From assembly GCA_005880695.1 (NCBI GenBank), contig VBGR01000051.1, positions 1-35,162 on the forward strand: DNA of 35,162 bases. The letters run 5' to 3'. This stretch comes from Chloroflexota bacterium. GTDB lineage: Bacteria; Chloroflexota; Dormibacteria; Dormibacterales; Dormibacteraceae. Of this stretch, positions 7,502 to 15,909 are shown in pieces; the first letter of the stretch is position 1, and each line of letters begins with the position of its first letter. The notes below the pieces were generated by a model. It saw only the letters and a program-made list of their open reading frames with translations, was not told where the DNA came from and ran no database searches. The position numbers and the translations under genes were made by a program.

Positions 7502-8157
7502 GCGCGCTCCGGCCGGGCCGCCAGGACGAAGTAGACGGCGCTCTCGGCGAGCGTTTCCGCCTCCGGCCGGCCCCACAGACGGGTGAGCTCAAGCCCAACG
7601 CCGGCCAGCCGCTCCTCGACCTCCTCGGGCCAGTTGAGCCGCACTTCGGCGTGCTGTGTATGCCCGGTCGGGTAGTCCACCTCGATCCGGGCCGAGGCAC
7701 GGTCGAGCCGGAGCACGCGGCAGCTCTCGGAGCCGCCCACCTCCAGCCAGTGCGGGTTCAGGAGCTCATAGGCGAGCTTGCCACCCGGGCCGACGTGACG
7801 CGCGGCGGCTGCCAGCGAGGGCTCGGTGTCGAGCAGGCTGGAGGGGGCCATCACCAGGTCGAAGGTCTGACCCAGGTCGAGCGCTTCCAGCAGCGCCAGG
7901 TGGACTTCAATCCCCGGCAATCGCCGCCGCAGCGTGGCCAGCATGCCGGGATGGGCGTCGACGCCGACGAGCTCGACGCCCGCCTCCGCCAGGGGCACCG
8001 CGAGCCGCCCGGCGCCGATGCCGAGGTAGAGGACCGGAGGACGTATTCCAGCGGCTAGGCGCAGCCAGGGCTCGAGCTCGCTGGCGTACGGGAGGGCGGT
8101 GTAGAGCTCGGCAAACCCGGGGTCGGGGTGAGCCGGGTCGTCGCGGACCGCCTTCAT
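7498..8157 (-). CDS. Class I SAM-dependent methyltransferase
   Basis: About 219 residues with a Rossmann-type methyltransferase core: motif I VLYLGIGAGRLAVPLA (Asp/Glu of the usual GxGxG varied to LGIGAG), motif II VGVDAHPGML, then FDLVMAPSSLLDTEP. The C-terminal half is beta-rich (ARIEVDYPTGHTQHAEVRLNW), as in small-molecule methyltransferases. The substrate is unknown. Two ATGs are possible (8163, 8157). I prefer 8157 because it stands 8 nt after the minus-strand -10 box TAACCT. It is divergent from the Lrp-like gene, with 28 bp between the two start codons. Confidence 0.8.
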   Translation of the reverse strand: MKAVRDDPAHPDPGFAELYTALPYASELEPWLRLAAGIRPPVLYLGIGAGRLAVPLAEAGVELVGVDAHPGMLATLRRRLPGIEVHLALLEALDLGQTFDLVMAPSSLLDTEPSLAAAARHVGPGGKLAYELLNPHWLEVGGSESCRVLRLDRASARIEVDYPTGHTQHAEVRLNWPEEVEERLAGVGLELTRLWGRPEAETLAESAVYFVLAARPERA

Positions 8158-8165
8158 TCCCATGC

Positions 8166-8175
8166 AGGTTAGACT
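8166..8175. promoter_or_regulatory. Bidirectional promoter core AGGTTAGACT
   Basis: The 10-mer contains TAGACT on the plus strand (8170-8175) and TAACCT on the minus strand (8171-8166); both fit TANNNT. The plus start codon is 10 nt away and the minus start codon (8157) is 8 nt away. With only 28 bp between genes, both mRNAs must be nearly leaderless. The recG/peptidase pair has the sister sequence AGGTTAGCAT. Confidence 0.5.
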
Positions 8176-8185
8176 GCGGCCCGAG

Positions 8186-8479
8186 ATGGTCACTGCGGTG
8201 ATCCTGGTCAAGGCCACCCGCGACGGTCTCCGCCGGCTCGGTCCGCAGCTGGCCGACGTCGAGGGCGTGGCCGAGGTCTACACCGTCACGGGCGAGTGGG
8301 ATTTCGTCGCCATCGTCCGCGTCCGCGAGCACGATCAGCTGGCCAGCGTCGTGACGCAGCGCCTCGTCCTGCTGGATGGCATCGAGAAGACCAACACGAT
8401 GGTCGCTTTCCAGCAGTTCTCGGCCCACGACCTGGAGGCGATGTTCGGGCTGGGACTCGAATCGCAAGCGGGCGGTTAG
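8186..8479 (+). CDS. Stand-alone Lrp/AsnC ligand-binding (RAM) domain protein
   Basis: A 97-residue protein that is only the effector-binding half of Lrp/AsnC regulators. VEGVAEVYTVTGEWDFVAIVRV and VVTQRLVLLDGIEKTNTMVAFQQF are the alpha-beta sandwich strands of a RAM domain. No DNA-binding helix-turn-helix is present. Such proteins form dimers or decamers and sense amino acids; a target is not evident here. The ATG at 8186 gives the standard family N-terminus (MVTAVILVKA). The stop overlaps the stop of ftsY (TTAG, 8476-8479). Confidence 0.88.
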   Translation: MVTAVILVKATRDGLRRLGPQLADVEGVAEVYTVTGEWDFVAIVRVREHDQLASVVTQRLVLLDGIEKTNTMVAFQQFSAHDLEAMFGLGLESQAGG

Positions 8480-9369
8480 CCGAACAACGCCCGCGCGAAC
8501 CAGGCAGGGTCGAAGGCGTAGAGGTCTTCCAGCTTCTCGCCGAGACCGATCAGCTTGGTCGGGACTTCCAGCTCGGACTCGATCGCGATCACGGATCCGC
8601 CTCTAGCGGTCCCATCCATCTTGGCGAGGACCAGACCGGTTAAGCCCAACGCCGTGTTGAACGCCCGCGCCTGAGCCAGCGAGTTCTGGCCCAGCGTCGC
8701 GTCCAGGACCAGCAGCGACTCCTGGGGCGCGCCCTCCAGCGCACGGCCCACGACGCGTGCCACCTTGCGCAGCTCCTCCATCAGGTTGTGCTGGGTCTGG
8801 AGCCGCCCTGCCGTATCGACCAGCACCGTGTCGAAGCCCCGGCCGCGAGCTGCCTGGATGGCATCAAAAGCCACGGCGGCGGCATCGCCGCCCGGCTTAC
8901 CGGCGAAAGCCTCCACGCCGGCCCGCTCCGCCCAGGCGACCATCTGCTCGATCCCGGCCGCCCGGAAGGTGTCGGCCGCCACTACCAGCGGGCGCCTGCC
9001 AGCTTGCTTCAGGCCAGAGGCTAGCTTGGCGACCGTGGTGGTCTTGCCGGCGCCGTTCACGCCATAGAGGAGCACGACCGACGGGTTGGCGGCCAGTTCC
9101 AGGCTTCGCGGCTTTGCTGAAAGCGCCGCCACGACCTCGGCCTCCAGCGCGGCCCGCGCCTCTTCCAGGGTGAGCGGCTTGCGGCGGCGCACGCTATCAG
9201 TGAGTCGAGCCGCGAGGGAGGGCCCGACGTCACCGGCCAGGAGGAGCTCTTCCAGGCCCGCGTAGAACGCCGGATCGAGCGGAGACGCCAGGGCCCGCAA
9301 GCCTTCCTGGAAAAGATTGCGCGTCCGGCTGGCGACGCGGTCCCAGACCCCGGGACGGGCCTCAGCCAG
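8476..9369 (-). CDS. ftsY: SRP receptor GTPase FtsY (likely CTG start)
   Basis: The NG domain of FtsY, which docks Ffh-ribosome complexes at the membrane. The G1 motif YGVNGAGKTTT, then ADTFRAAGIEQ, VDTAGRLQ, AKMDGTARGG and GLGEKLEDL are intact. The first ordinary start is TTG at 9300, which gives 274 residues but removes the first N-domain helix and has its purine run only one base away. The open frame continues upstream through GVWDRVASRTRNLFQEGL, a good fit for that helix, to a CTG at 9369. GAGGTGG lies just upstream of this CTG, 14 bases after the SDR stop. I therefore place the start at CTG. There is no long acidic A domain, as in many Gram-positives. Confidence 0.9.
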   Translation of the reverse strand: MAEARPGVWDRVASRTRNLFQEGLRALASPLDPAFYAGLEELLLAGDVGPSLAARLTDSVRRRKPLTLEEARAALEAEVVAALSAKPRSLELAANPSVVLLYGVNGAGKTTTVAKLASGLKQAGRRPLVVAADTFRAAGIEQMVAWAERAGVEAFAGKPGGDAAAVAFDAIQAARGRGFDTVLVDTAGRLQTQHNLMEELRKVARVVGRALEGAPQESLLVLDATLGQNSLAQARAFNTALGLTGLVLAKMDGTARGGSVIAIESELEVPTKLIGLGEKLEDLYAFDPAWFARALFG

Positions 9370-9383
9370 CTGGCCACCTCATG

Positions 9384-10145
9384 TCAGACGAACCACTGGC
9401 CGCCGTTCACATCGAGCGTCTGCCCCGTTATGTAGGCGGCCGGCGGAGAGACCAGGAAGAGGACAGCGCCGGCCACCTCGTCCGCCGACCCCAGGCGCTG
9501 CAGTGGGATCCCCTTGCGGAAGGTCTCCAGCAGCTCGGGCGTGCTGAACCGATCGTGGAACGGTGTCTCGATCACGCCTGGCGCGATCGCGTTCACGCGG
9601 ATCCGAGGCGCCAGCTCTTTGGCCAGGCCCCGCGTGAGGCTCATGACGCCACCCTTCGCGGCCGCGTAGGCGGCCGCACCCGGGCCGCCGCCATGGCGAC
9701 CGGCGATGGAGGAGATGTTGACTATCGAGCCTCCCTCGGCGAGGTCTGAGAGCGCGGCCCGGGTCGCCCAGAAGACGCTGGAAAGGTTCAGATCGATGAC
9801 CTCGCGCCAGAGCCGGCCATCCATCTCGGCGAGCGGCTTGCGCGCGATCAGGGAGCCGGCGTTGTTGACCAGGATGTCCAGCGAGCCGCCAAGGCCGGCG
9901 ATCGCCGCGGTGATCGCCTTGGTCGTCGCCTCCTCCTGGCGGAAGTCACCGCTCACGAGCACCGCCCTGCGGCCCCGCTTCTCGATCCCGGCGGCTGTCG
10001 CCTCCGCCTCCGCCTGGCTGCTGCCGTAATGCACCGCAACGTCCGCGCCGGCCTCGGCAAGTGCGATCGCGACGGCGCGACCGATGCCGGTGCTGGCTCC
10101 AGTCACGATGGCTCGGCGGCCTGCCAGCAGCGATTCAGCGGCCAT
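9384..10145 (-). CDS. Short-chain dehydrogenase/reductase (FabG-like)
   Basis: A 253-residue classical SDR with all key parts: the NAD(P) motif TGASTGIGRAVA near residue 15, NNAGS, the catalytic Ser in VNISSIAGR and YAAAKGG giving Tyr-xxx-Lys. The C-terminus (YITGQTLDVNGGQW) is typical of FabG and glucose dehydrogenase relatives. It oxidises or reduces an alcohol/ketone pair. 3-Oxoacyl-ACP reductase is possible, since fabD and acpP are nearby but in a different transcription unit. It sits between smc and ftsY, 30 bp after smc. Confidence 0.88.
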   Translation of the reverse strand: MAAESLLAGRRAIVTGASTGIGRAVAIALAEAGADVAVHYGSSQAEAEATAAGIEKRGRRAVLVSGDFRQEEATTKAITAAIAGLGGSLDILVNNAGSLIARKPLAEMDGRLWREVIDLNLSSVFWATRAALSDLAEGGSIVNISSIAGRHGGGPGAAAYAAAKGGVMSLTRGLAKELAPRIRVNAIAPGVIETPFHDRFSTPELLETFRKGIPLQRLGSADEVAGAVLFLVSPPAAYITGQTLDVNGGQWFV

Positions 10146-10175
10146 CCGCTGATCCTAGGAGAAACCGGCGGCGGT

Positions 10176-13100
10176 TCAGGCGGAGGCGGCCCGGCGCGCG
10201 GGCTGCCGGCGGACCTCCTCCAGGCTCACCGAGACCAGGCTCGAGCGCCCGCTCTCGTCCAGGTGGATGCCGTAGAGCGACCCGGCGTGGGCCATCGTCA
10301 CGTGGTTGTGCGTGATGACCAGGAGCTGGCGGCTCTGGCCGAGCCGCTCCAGCAGCTGCCCATAGCGCTCGACGTTGGCGTCGTCGAGGGCGGCGTCCAC
10401 CTCGTCGAGGATGACGAACGGGCTCGGGTTGACCTCCTCCAGGCCGAGAACGAAAGCGAGGGCCGTCATCGACCTCTCACCTGAGCTCAGGAGCGTGATG
10501 TTCTGGAGCTTCTTGCGCGGCGGCTGAACCAGGATCTCCACGCCGCTGCGGGGACCGTCCGACCCTGGGCTGTGCGCGAGCGTGGCCTTGCCGCCGGCGG
10601 TCAGCTCCGCGAAGTATTCCTGGAAGTTGGCCGCGACGGCGCCGAAGACCGCGTCGTAGCGGCTGTCCTCCTCCGCTCGGAGCCGCTCCACCAGCTCTTC
10701 CAGGTCAGCCCTGGCGGCGCCGATGTCGACCAGCTGCTCGTCGATGACGCGACAGCGCTCCTCGAGCTCGCTGTGCTCGCTCTCGGCGAGCGGGTTGGTG
10801 GGTCCGAGCTCCTCGAGACGGCGCTCGAGAGCGCGCATCTCGCGCTCGCGCGCCTTGCCGCCCGGGACCTCCTCGGGCGCCTGGCCAAGCGGCATCCGCC
10901 CCCGGATCTCCTCCATGCGCTCCGCCACCAGCTCGGCGTCGCGGCTGGCCAGGGCCAGGTTGCCCTCGAGCGTGCGGGCGCGGAGCCTGGCGTCGACGCG
11001 GGCTTCCTCGCAAGCGACCACGCGGCGCGCCACCTGCGCCAGCTCGGCCTCGTCCACCGGCGACTCCTGCTCAGCCTGGTCGAGTCGCTCGCGCGCCTGG
11101 GCCGCGACCTCCTCCCGGTCGGGCAGCTGTCCGTCGGCCTCCGCCAACCCTGTCCGTGCGGTCGTGATCTGGGCAGCCCGTCCGGCGCGGCTCTCTTCGA
11201 TGCGACCGGCTTCCTGGCGGATGCCTTCCAGCTGCCGCTCCAGGTCGGCCAGGCGCTCCCGCCAGCGGAGCCGCTCCAGCTCCAGGCGGCGCTTCTCGGC
11301 GCCGTGGTCGGCCTGGCGGCGCAGCCGGTCGGCCTGGTCGCGGGCCAGCTCCTCGGCGATCCGGGCAGCCGCCTGAGCGCCGGATTCTCGGTTGGCCGAC
11401 CTGGTCTCGGCGGCGCCCTCTGCCTGGCGAGCAGCTTCCAGCTGCTCGGCGGTCTCGTCCAGCCGGCCGCGGCCGCCAGCCGCCTCTCGGAGGGACGCAA
11501 CCTCGCTCTCGGCGCTCCGGGAGCGCTCGGCCAGGACTCCAGCGTCGGCCGCCAGGCGCGAGATCGCCGCCAGGCGCTCGGCCAGGTCGCGGTGCCGGGC
11601 GGCGAGGTGAACCCGCCGGTCGGGCCCGGATCGGTAGATACCAGGCGCCCGGTAGTCGCCGCCCGCGCTCACCGTCGGCTCTTCGCCTTTGCCCACCACG
11701 ACCGCTCCCAGGAGCCGGCGAGCGAGCCAATCGTGGTCCGGATCACAGCCCACGTGGTCGTAGAGGGAGCCTCGCCTCGGCATTGGCGCGGACGCAGGCA
11801 GCAAAACGGTCTGCTGGGCCTCGGCTCCCGCCAGCGCGGCCTCGGCCGCGGGCAGGTCGGGGGCCACCCAGCAGTCGACCAGGGGGCCGAGCGCGGCCGA
11901 AAGCGCCGCCTCGTAGCCGGGCTCGGGTCGGAGCAGGTCGCCGACTCGCAGCAAGCCCTTGCGCGGCGAGGGCCAGAGGACTTCCAGGCCTTGCTGCTCG
12001 GCCTTGATGCGGACCACCTCGGCGGCCGCATTGGCGGCCGCGGTGGCCGCGTCGGTGGCGGTCCGGGCCTCCTCTTGAGCGGCTTCGAGCCGGCTCTCGG
12101 CCGGCACCACCAGGGCCTGAAGCCGCGCCAGGCTCTCCTCCAGGAACTGGCGGCGGCTCCGTGCCGCGGCCAGGTCGGAGGCTGCCGCGGCCAGCGCTCG
12201 TCGCGCCTCCTCGGCCGCCGTCGCCGCCCGGCGGGCCTCGCCTGCATCGATGACAGCCGGGAGGGGCGGATCGGCGGGCACGCCGGCCAGCTCCGTTTGG
12301 GCGGCCGCTTTGTCGCCCGCGAGCTGGGCGCGCAGAGCCTCCAACGTCCGCTCCCGCACCTCGAGGTCGCGGAGCTCGGCCTCTCCGGAGGCCAGGGCGC
12401 CGACCAGGCCACGGCGGCGCTCTGCCGCCAGCGCCAGGCTGTGCTCGGCGGCGGCGACCTCGAGGCGGAGCGCCCCGATCGCCCGCTGCCGGCTGAGCCG
12501 CCGGTCCTGGGCGGATTCCATCTCCTGCCGGGCTGCCTGGAAGTCGGCTTCGGCGCGCGTCACCTCAGCGCTCGCCTCCGTCAGGCGGCGCTCCAGCGAC
12601 TGCTGCTGCGAGTGGGCCCGGCGATGGGCGTCCCGAGCCTCACGCCACTCCTCCCAGACCATGCTGCCCTTCAAGACCTCGAGCCGCACGTTCGCCGCGG
12701 CTGCCTCGCGGGCCGCCTCGGCCTGGGTTCGCACCTGTTCGCGCCGCGGCTCCAGCTCCTGGCGGACGTCCTCCAGCCGGAGCAGGTTCTGGGCCAGCTC
12801 GGTCATCCGGGCCGCCGCCTCAGCGCGCTGCGCTTTGACTCCCCGCACCTGGGCCGCCTCCTCGACCAGCTGCCGGCGCTGCTCGGGCGTGCACGTCACG
12901 ATCGCCTCGATGTCGCCCTGGTTCACGATCGCGTAGGAGTCGACGGTGAGGCCCGTCGAGGCCAGGATCTGCTGGAGATCGCGCCGCCGCACGCGCGAGG
13001 CGTTCAGGAAGTACTCGCTCTCGCCGCTGCGATCGACCCGGCGCCGGATCTCGACCTCTTCGTAGTCGACAGGCAGTCGGCGGTCTGAATTGTCGAGCAC

Positions 13101-13346
13101 CAGGGACACCTCGGCAGAGCCGGCCCGCGGCGTTCGTTCACCGCCGGCGTAGATGACCTCCTCCATCCGCTTGCCCCGGAGGTCTTTGGCCTGCGTCTCG
13201 CCAAGAGCCCACTTGAAGGCGTCGACGATATTGCTCTTGCCAGAGCCGTTCGGGCCGACGATGGCGACGACACCGCCGTCGAACCTGATCTCGGTCCGGC
13301 GAGCGAACGTCTTGAAGCCGTTGAGGATGATCGCGCGCAGGTGCAC
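10176..13346 (-). CDS. smc: Chromosome segregation ATPase Smc
   Basis: A 1056-residue SMC protein. Walker A GPNGSGKSN lies at residues 31-39, followed by coiled coil to about 430, a hinge (LRVGDLLRPEPGYEAALSAALG and beyond), then a second coiled coil. The C-terminal head has the signature LLSSGERSMTALAFVLGL and Walker B PFVILDEVDAALDD. Smc dimers organise the chromosome with ScpA and ScpB, whose genes are not in this window. The length is below the usual 1150-1200, from shorter coils. The start is GTG at 13346. A hairpin precedes it at 13375-13401. The large plus-strand frame antisense to it is a composition artefact. Confidence 0.96.
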   Translation of the reverse strand: MHLRAIILNGFKTFARRTEIRFDGGVVAIVGPNGSGKSNIVDAFKWALGETQAKDLRGKRMEEVIYAGGERTPRAGSAEVSLVLDNSDRRLPVDYEEVEIRRRVDRSGESEYFLNASRVRRRDLQQILASTGLTVDSYAIVNQGDIEAIVTCTPEQRRQLVEEAAQVRGVKAQRAEAAARMTELAQNLLRLEDVRQELEPRREQVRTQAEAAREAAAANVRLEVLKGSMVWEEWREARDAHRRAHSQQQSLERRLTEASAEVTRAEADFQAARQEMESAQDRRLSRQRAIGALRLEVAAAEHSLALAAERRRGLVGALASGEAELRDLEVRERTLEALRAQLAGDKAAAQTELAGVPADPPLPAVIDAGEARRAATAAEEARRALAAAASDLAAARSRRQFLEESLARLQALVVPAESRLEAAQEEARTATDAATAAANAAAEVVRIKAEQQGLEVLWPSPRKGLLRVGDLLRPEPGYEAALSAALGPLVDCWVAPDLPAAEAALAGAEAQQTVLLPASAPMPRRGSLYDHVGCDPDHDWLARRLLGAVVVGKGEEPTVSAGGDYRAPGIYRSGPDRRVHLAARHRDLAERLAAISRLAADAGVLAERSRSAESEVASLREAAGGRGRLDETAEQLEAARQAEGAAETRSANRESGAQAAARIAEELARDQADRLRRQADHGAEKRRLELERLRWRERLADLERQLEGIRQEAGRIEESRAGRAAQITTARTGLAEADGQLPDREEVAAQARERLDQAEQESPVDEAELAQVARRVVACEEARVDARLRARTLEGNLALASRDAELVAERMEEIRGRMPLGQAPEEVPGGKAREREMRALERRLEELGPTNPLAESEHSELEERCRVIDEQLVDIGAARADLEELVERLRAEEDSRYDAVFGAVAANFQEYFAELTAGGKATLAHSPGSDGPRSGVEILVQPPRKKLQNITLLSSGERSMTALAFVLGLEEVNPSPFVILDEVDAALDDANVERYGQLLERLGQSRQLLVITHNHVTMAHAGSLYGIHLDESGRSSLVSVSLEEVRRQPARRAASA

Positions 13347-13374
13347 GGCTTAGGGCGGCAGTTTACAAGATGTT

Positions 13375-13401
13375 GTGGGCCCTGGCCAGCCCAGGGCCCA
13401 C
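13375..13401. terminator. Strong 11-bp hairpin between the small acidic gene and smc
   Basis: GTGGGCCCTGG and CCAGGGCCCAC pair perfectly around a 5-base loop. It lies 29 bp upstream of the smc start and 41 bp after the small gene on the minus strand. It is not followed by a T run in either direction, so it may be a Rho-aided terminator, a pause site or a regulatory hairpin. A short palindrome, ACAA-GATG-TTGT, follows at 13365-13376. Confidence 0.55.
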
Positions 13402-13441
13402 CGCTAGCAGTTGCTTACCTCAAGTTGCCTGCTCGGGAAGA

Positions 13442-13624
13442 CTAGGTCGGCTTGTTCGGAAGGATCGGGCTCGGATTCGAGACCTCGGACTCCTGGTCGC
13501 CGTCCTGGTTCTTCTCCGGGTCGATCGGGTGGCCTTCGCCGAAGTCCCGTTCCTTGACCTGCTGGATCTTGCGGCGGACCTCCTCGAGCTCCTTCTCGTG
13601 CTGATCCGTTTCCTGCTTATCCAT
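13442..13624 (-). CDS. Small charged hypothetical protein
   Basis: A 60-residue protein, very hydrophilic. It begins with a helix rich in Glu, Lys and Gln (KELEEVRRKIQQVKERDFGEGHP) and ends in a Pro/Asn/Asp-rich disordered tail. There are no membrane segments or known motifs. The ATG at 13624 is preferred. A TANNNT -10 candidate (TAAGCT, minus strand, 13639-13634) lies 9 nt upstream, in line with a leaderless mRNA. I do not recognise the family. Coding is supported by its amphipathic helix and position, but shortness leaves doubt. Confidence 0.55.
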   Translation of the reverse strand: MDKQETDQHEKELEEVRRKIQQVKERDFGEGHPIDPEKNQDGDQESEVSNPSPILPNKPT

Positions 13625-13761
13625 TATCAAGTTAGCTTACACCATTCATGCAGAGATGACATCCCTGCTGTTGCGAAGTAGGCCTGAGATCGCCCATGCT
13701 AAGTACAACCTCCGATGGGGGCAGGCGGGAGTGGGCAAATCTCCTGAGAGGTGATAGTGGG

Positions 13762-15177
13762 ATGGAGAACTTGGAGCCTGCGGCCGCAAAGACCTCGGAG
13801 CGTGGACAGCTGCTCCGGGCGATCGTCGCGAGCACTGTCGGCACGACCATCGAGTGGTACGACTTCTTCCTCTACAACACTGCGGCCGCGCTTGTCTTCG
13901 CCAAGCTCTTCTTCCCCAAGGAGGATCCGGTCGCCGGCACCCTCTCCGCCTTTGCGATCCAGTTCGTCGGCTTCGCGGCCCGGCCGCTCGGCGCCTTCAT
14001 CTTCGGTCACTTCGGGGATCGGGTCGGCCGCAAGGCGACGCTGATCGTCACCCTCCTGACGATGGGTCTCGCTTCCGCCCTGATCGGTCTGCTGCCCACC
14101 TACGCCCAGATCGGCCTTCTCGGTGCCGTGCTGCTCACCGTCCTTCGGCTGCTCCAGGGGATCGCGGTCGGCGGCGAGTGGGGCGGCTCGGTGGTCCTCT
14201 CGATGGAATGGGGCCACCGCGGGCGCCGCGGCTGGATCGCCAGCTGGCCACAGTGGGGCGTGCCCGCCGGGCTCGTGCTCGGCAACGGGATCCTGCTGCT
14301 GCTGAGCTCGACGCTCTCCGAGTCCGCGTTTCTCAGCTGGGGCTGGCGCGTGCCCTTCCTGCTGAGCCTGGTCCTGGTCGCGGTCGGCCTCTACATCCGC
14401 CTCGGCATCCTGGAGACGCCGCTCTTCTCGCGCATCCTCCAGGAGCGGCGGCTGGAACGAGCGCCCTCGCTGCAGGTCATCGCCCGGCAGCCGCGCGAGG
14501 TCATCCTCTCGGCTCTGATCCGGATGTCGGAGCAGGCGCCGTTCTACATCTTCACGGCGTTCGTGCTCGTCTACGCCGTGGCCGCCCTCCACGTGACTCG
14601 TACCTTCGCGCTCAACGCGGTCTTGCTCGCGGCCGTGCTCTCGCTCGTCAGCATCCCCTTCTTCGGATACTTGTCAGACGTCATCGGGCGTCGCCGGATG
14701 TACCTCATCGGCGTCGTCGCCACCGCCCTCTTCGCCTTCCCGTACTTCTGGATGTTGAACTCGAAGGCGGGGTTGATCATCACGCTCGCGATCATCCTTT
14801 CGCTGATCCCCCACGACATGCAGTACGGGCCCCAGGCGGCGTTCATCGCGGAGAACTTCACCGGCCGCATGCGGTACAGCGGCGCCTCGATCGGTTACCA
14901 GCTGGCGTCCATCGTGGCGGGCGGGCCGGCGCCTCTCATCGCCACCTGGCTGCTGGCCGGTGCGCCCTGGCCGCCGGGGAGCCACGTCCTCCTGCTGCCG
15001 CAGTACAAGGGCAGCTACGTGCCGATCGCGATCTACATGGTGGCTTGTGCCCTCATCAGCCTCGTGGCGACGGTCTTGATCCCAGACCGCTCCAAGGTCG
15101 ACCTCTCAGAAGAGTTCGACTCGGCGCAGCCTCCCGAGCGTACCCGCGAAGCGAGGAGGATCAGCCCCGCCGGCTGA
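13762..15177 (+). CDS. MHS-type major facilitator (metabolite:H+ symporter)
   Basis: About 471 residues with 12 predicted membrane segments. The family hallmarks are clear: TTIEWYDFFLYNTAAALVF in segment 1, FGHFGDRVGRKATL in the loop between 2 and 3, and LRLLQGIAVGGEWGGSVVLSMEW in segment 4. These match the metabolite:H+ symporter family (ShiA, KgtP, ProP). The substrate is likely an organic acid or betaine, but cannot be fixed. A longer version from 13696 is possible; the ATG at 13762 gives the more usual start. The roughly 140-bp region before it shows no clear promoter. It converges on the HAD gene, 18 bp away. Confidence 0.9.
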   Translation: MENLEPAAAKTSERGQLLRAIVASTVGTTIEWYDFFLYNTAAALVFAKLFFPKEDPVAGTLSAFAIQFVGFAARPLGAFIFGHFGDRVGRKATLIVTLLTMGLASALIGLLPTYAQIGLLGAVLLTVLRLLQGIAVGGEWGGSVVLSMEWGHRGRRGWIASWPQWGVPAGLVLGNGILLLLSSTLSESAFLSWGWRVPFLLSLVLVAVGLYIRLGILETPLFSRILQERRLERAPSLQVIARQPREVILSALIRMSEQAPFYIFTAFVLVYAVAALHVTRTFALNAVLLAAVLSLVSIPFFGYLSDVIGRRRMYLIGVVATALFAFPYFWMLNSKAGLIITLAIILSLIPHDMQYGPQAAFIAENFTGRMRYSGASIGYQLASIVAGGPAPLIATWLLAGAPWPPGSHVLLLPQYKGSYVPIAIYMVACALISLVATVLIPDRSKVDLSEEFDSAQPPERTREARRISPAG

Positions 15178-15195
15178 GGCCTGCGGCTGCTCGGC

Positions 15196-15909
15196 TCAGG
15201 CGCCGAGCTGCCGCGCCAGGTCCGCGAAGTCGGCAGCCTGGATGTCGAAGTGCCCGCGAGGGGGCGGCTGGAAGTGCTGGCGGCCGCCCCATTCGGCGGG
15301 TCGCGAGACGAAGGCGGTGCGCATCCCAACCGCGGCGGCGGCCTCCAGGTCATCCGCGTGCGCAGCCACCATCAGCGCTTGCTCCGGCCGCAGGTCGAGA
15401 AGGTCCAGGGCCATCGAGTAGACGGCCGGCGCCGGCTTGTAGGAGCGGGCGACCTCGGCGGACAGCACGGCATCGAACCGGAGGCCGGCGTGGCGAATGA
15501 GATCGACGAGCAGGGAGACGTTGCCGTTGGAGAGGGTGGCGACCACATAGGATCGGCGCAGCAGCTCCAGGCCGGCGGCTGCATCAGGCCAGGGGTCGAG
15601 ACGATGCCAGGCGAACACGAGGCGCTCTTGCTCGGAGCTCGTCAGCCGCTCGAGGTGGAAGGAGGGCAGGAGCTCCTCGAGCGACTCCCGGTGAAGAACG
15701 TCGAGCTTTGCCCACTCGCGTTCGCCGCTGGTCACTCTTGCCAGAGCCGGCCGGTACCGGCGCCGCCACTCAACCGCCAGCCCCTCGGCGTCGGCTTCGG
15801 GCGCGATCGCCCGGATCTCACGAGCGACTGCCGTGAGCCAGTCGACGCAGGTCCCGAAAATGTCGAAAGTCAGTCCGCGCAGAAGCCGCCGGTCGAACGG
15901 ACCGATCAG
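15196..15909 (-). CDS. HAD-superfamily hydrolase, haloacid dehalogenase type II-like (CTG start)
   Basis: About 237 residues. The catalytic nucleophile motif FDIFGTCVDW lies at residues 15-24 (Asp16), followed by SNGN, KPAPAVY and AHADDLEAAAAVG. These are motifs I-III of L-2-haloacid dehalogenase-like HADs, which hydrolyse a C-halogen or phosphoester bond. The first ATG/GTG/TTG in frame is at 15735 and would delete the nucleophile, so it cannot be the start. Upstream there is only a CTG at 15909, which overlaps the rnc stop as CTGA. I take it as the start. The Shine-Dalgarno there is weak. It is last in its operon. Confidence 0.85.
   Translation of the reverse strand: MIGPFDRRLLRGLTFDIFGTCVDWLTAVAREIRAIAPEADAEGLAVEWRRRYRPALARVTSGEREWAKLDVLHRESLEELLPSFHLERLTSSEQERLVFAWHRLDPWPDAAAGLELLRRSYVVATLSNGNVSLLVDLIRHAGLRFDAVLSAEVARSYKPAPAVYSMALDLLDLRPEQALMVAAHADDLEAAAAVGMRTAFVSRPAEWGGRQHFQPPPRGHFDIQAADFADLARQLGA

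Noticed and set aside
10572..13088. 838-codon open frame on the plus strand over smc
   Set aside because: It is antisense to a certain smc gene; long open antisense frames arise from high GC codon use. Its translation is low-complexity and matches no known family.
13854..15500. 548-codon frame overlapping the MHS transporter in another phase
   Set aside because: It is Arg/Ala/Pro-rich without motifs, a shadow of the transporter gene.
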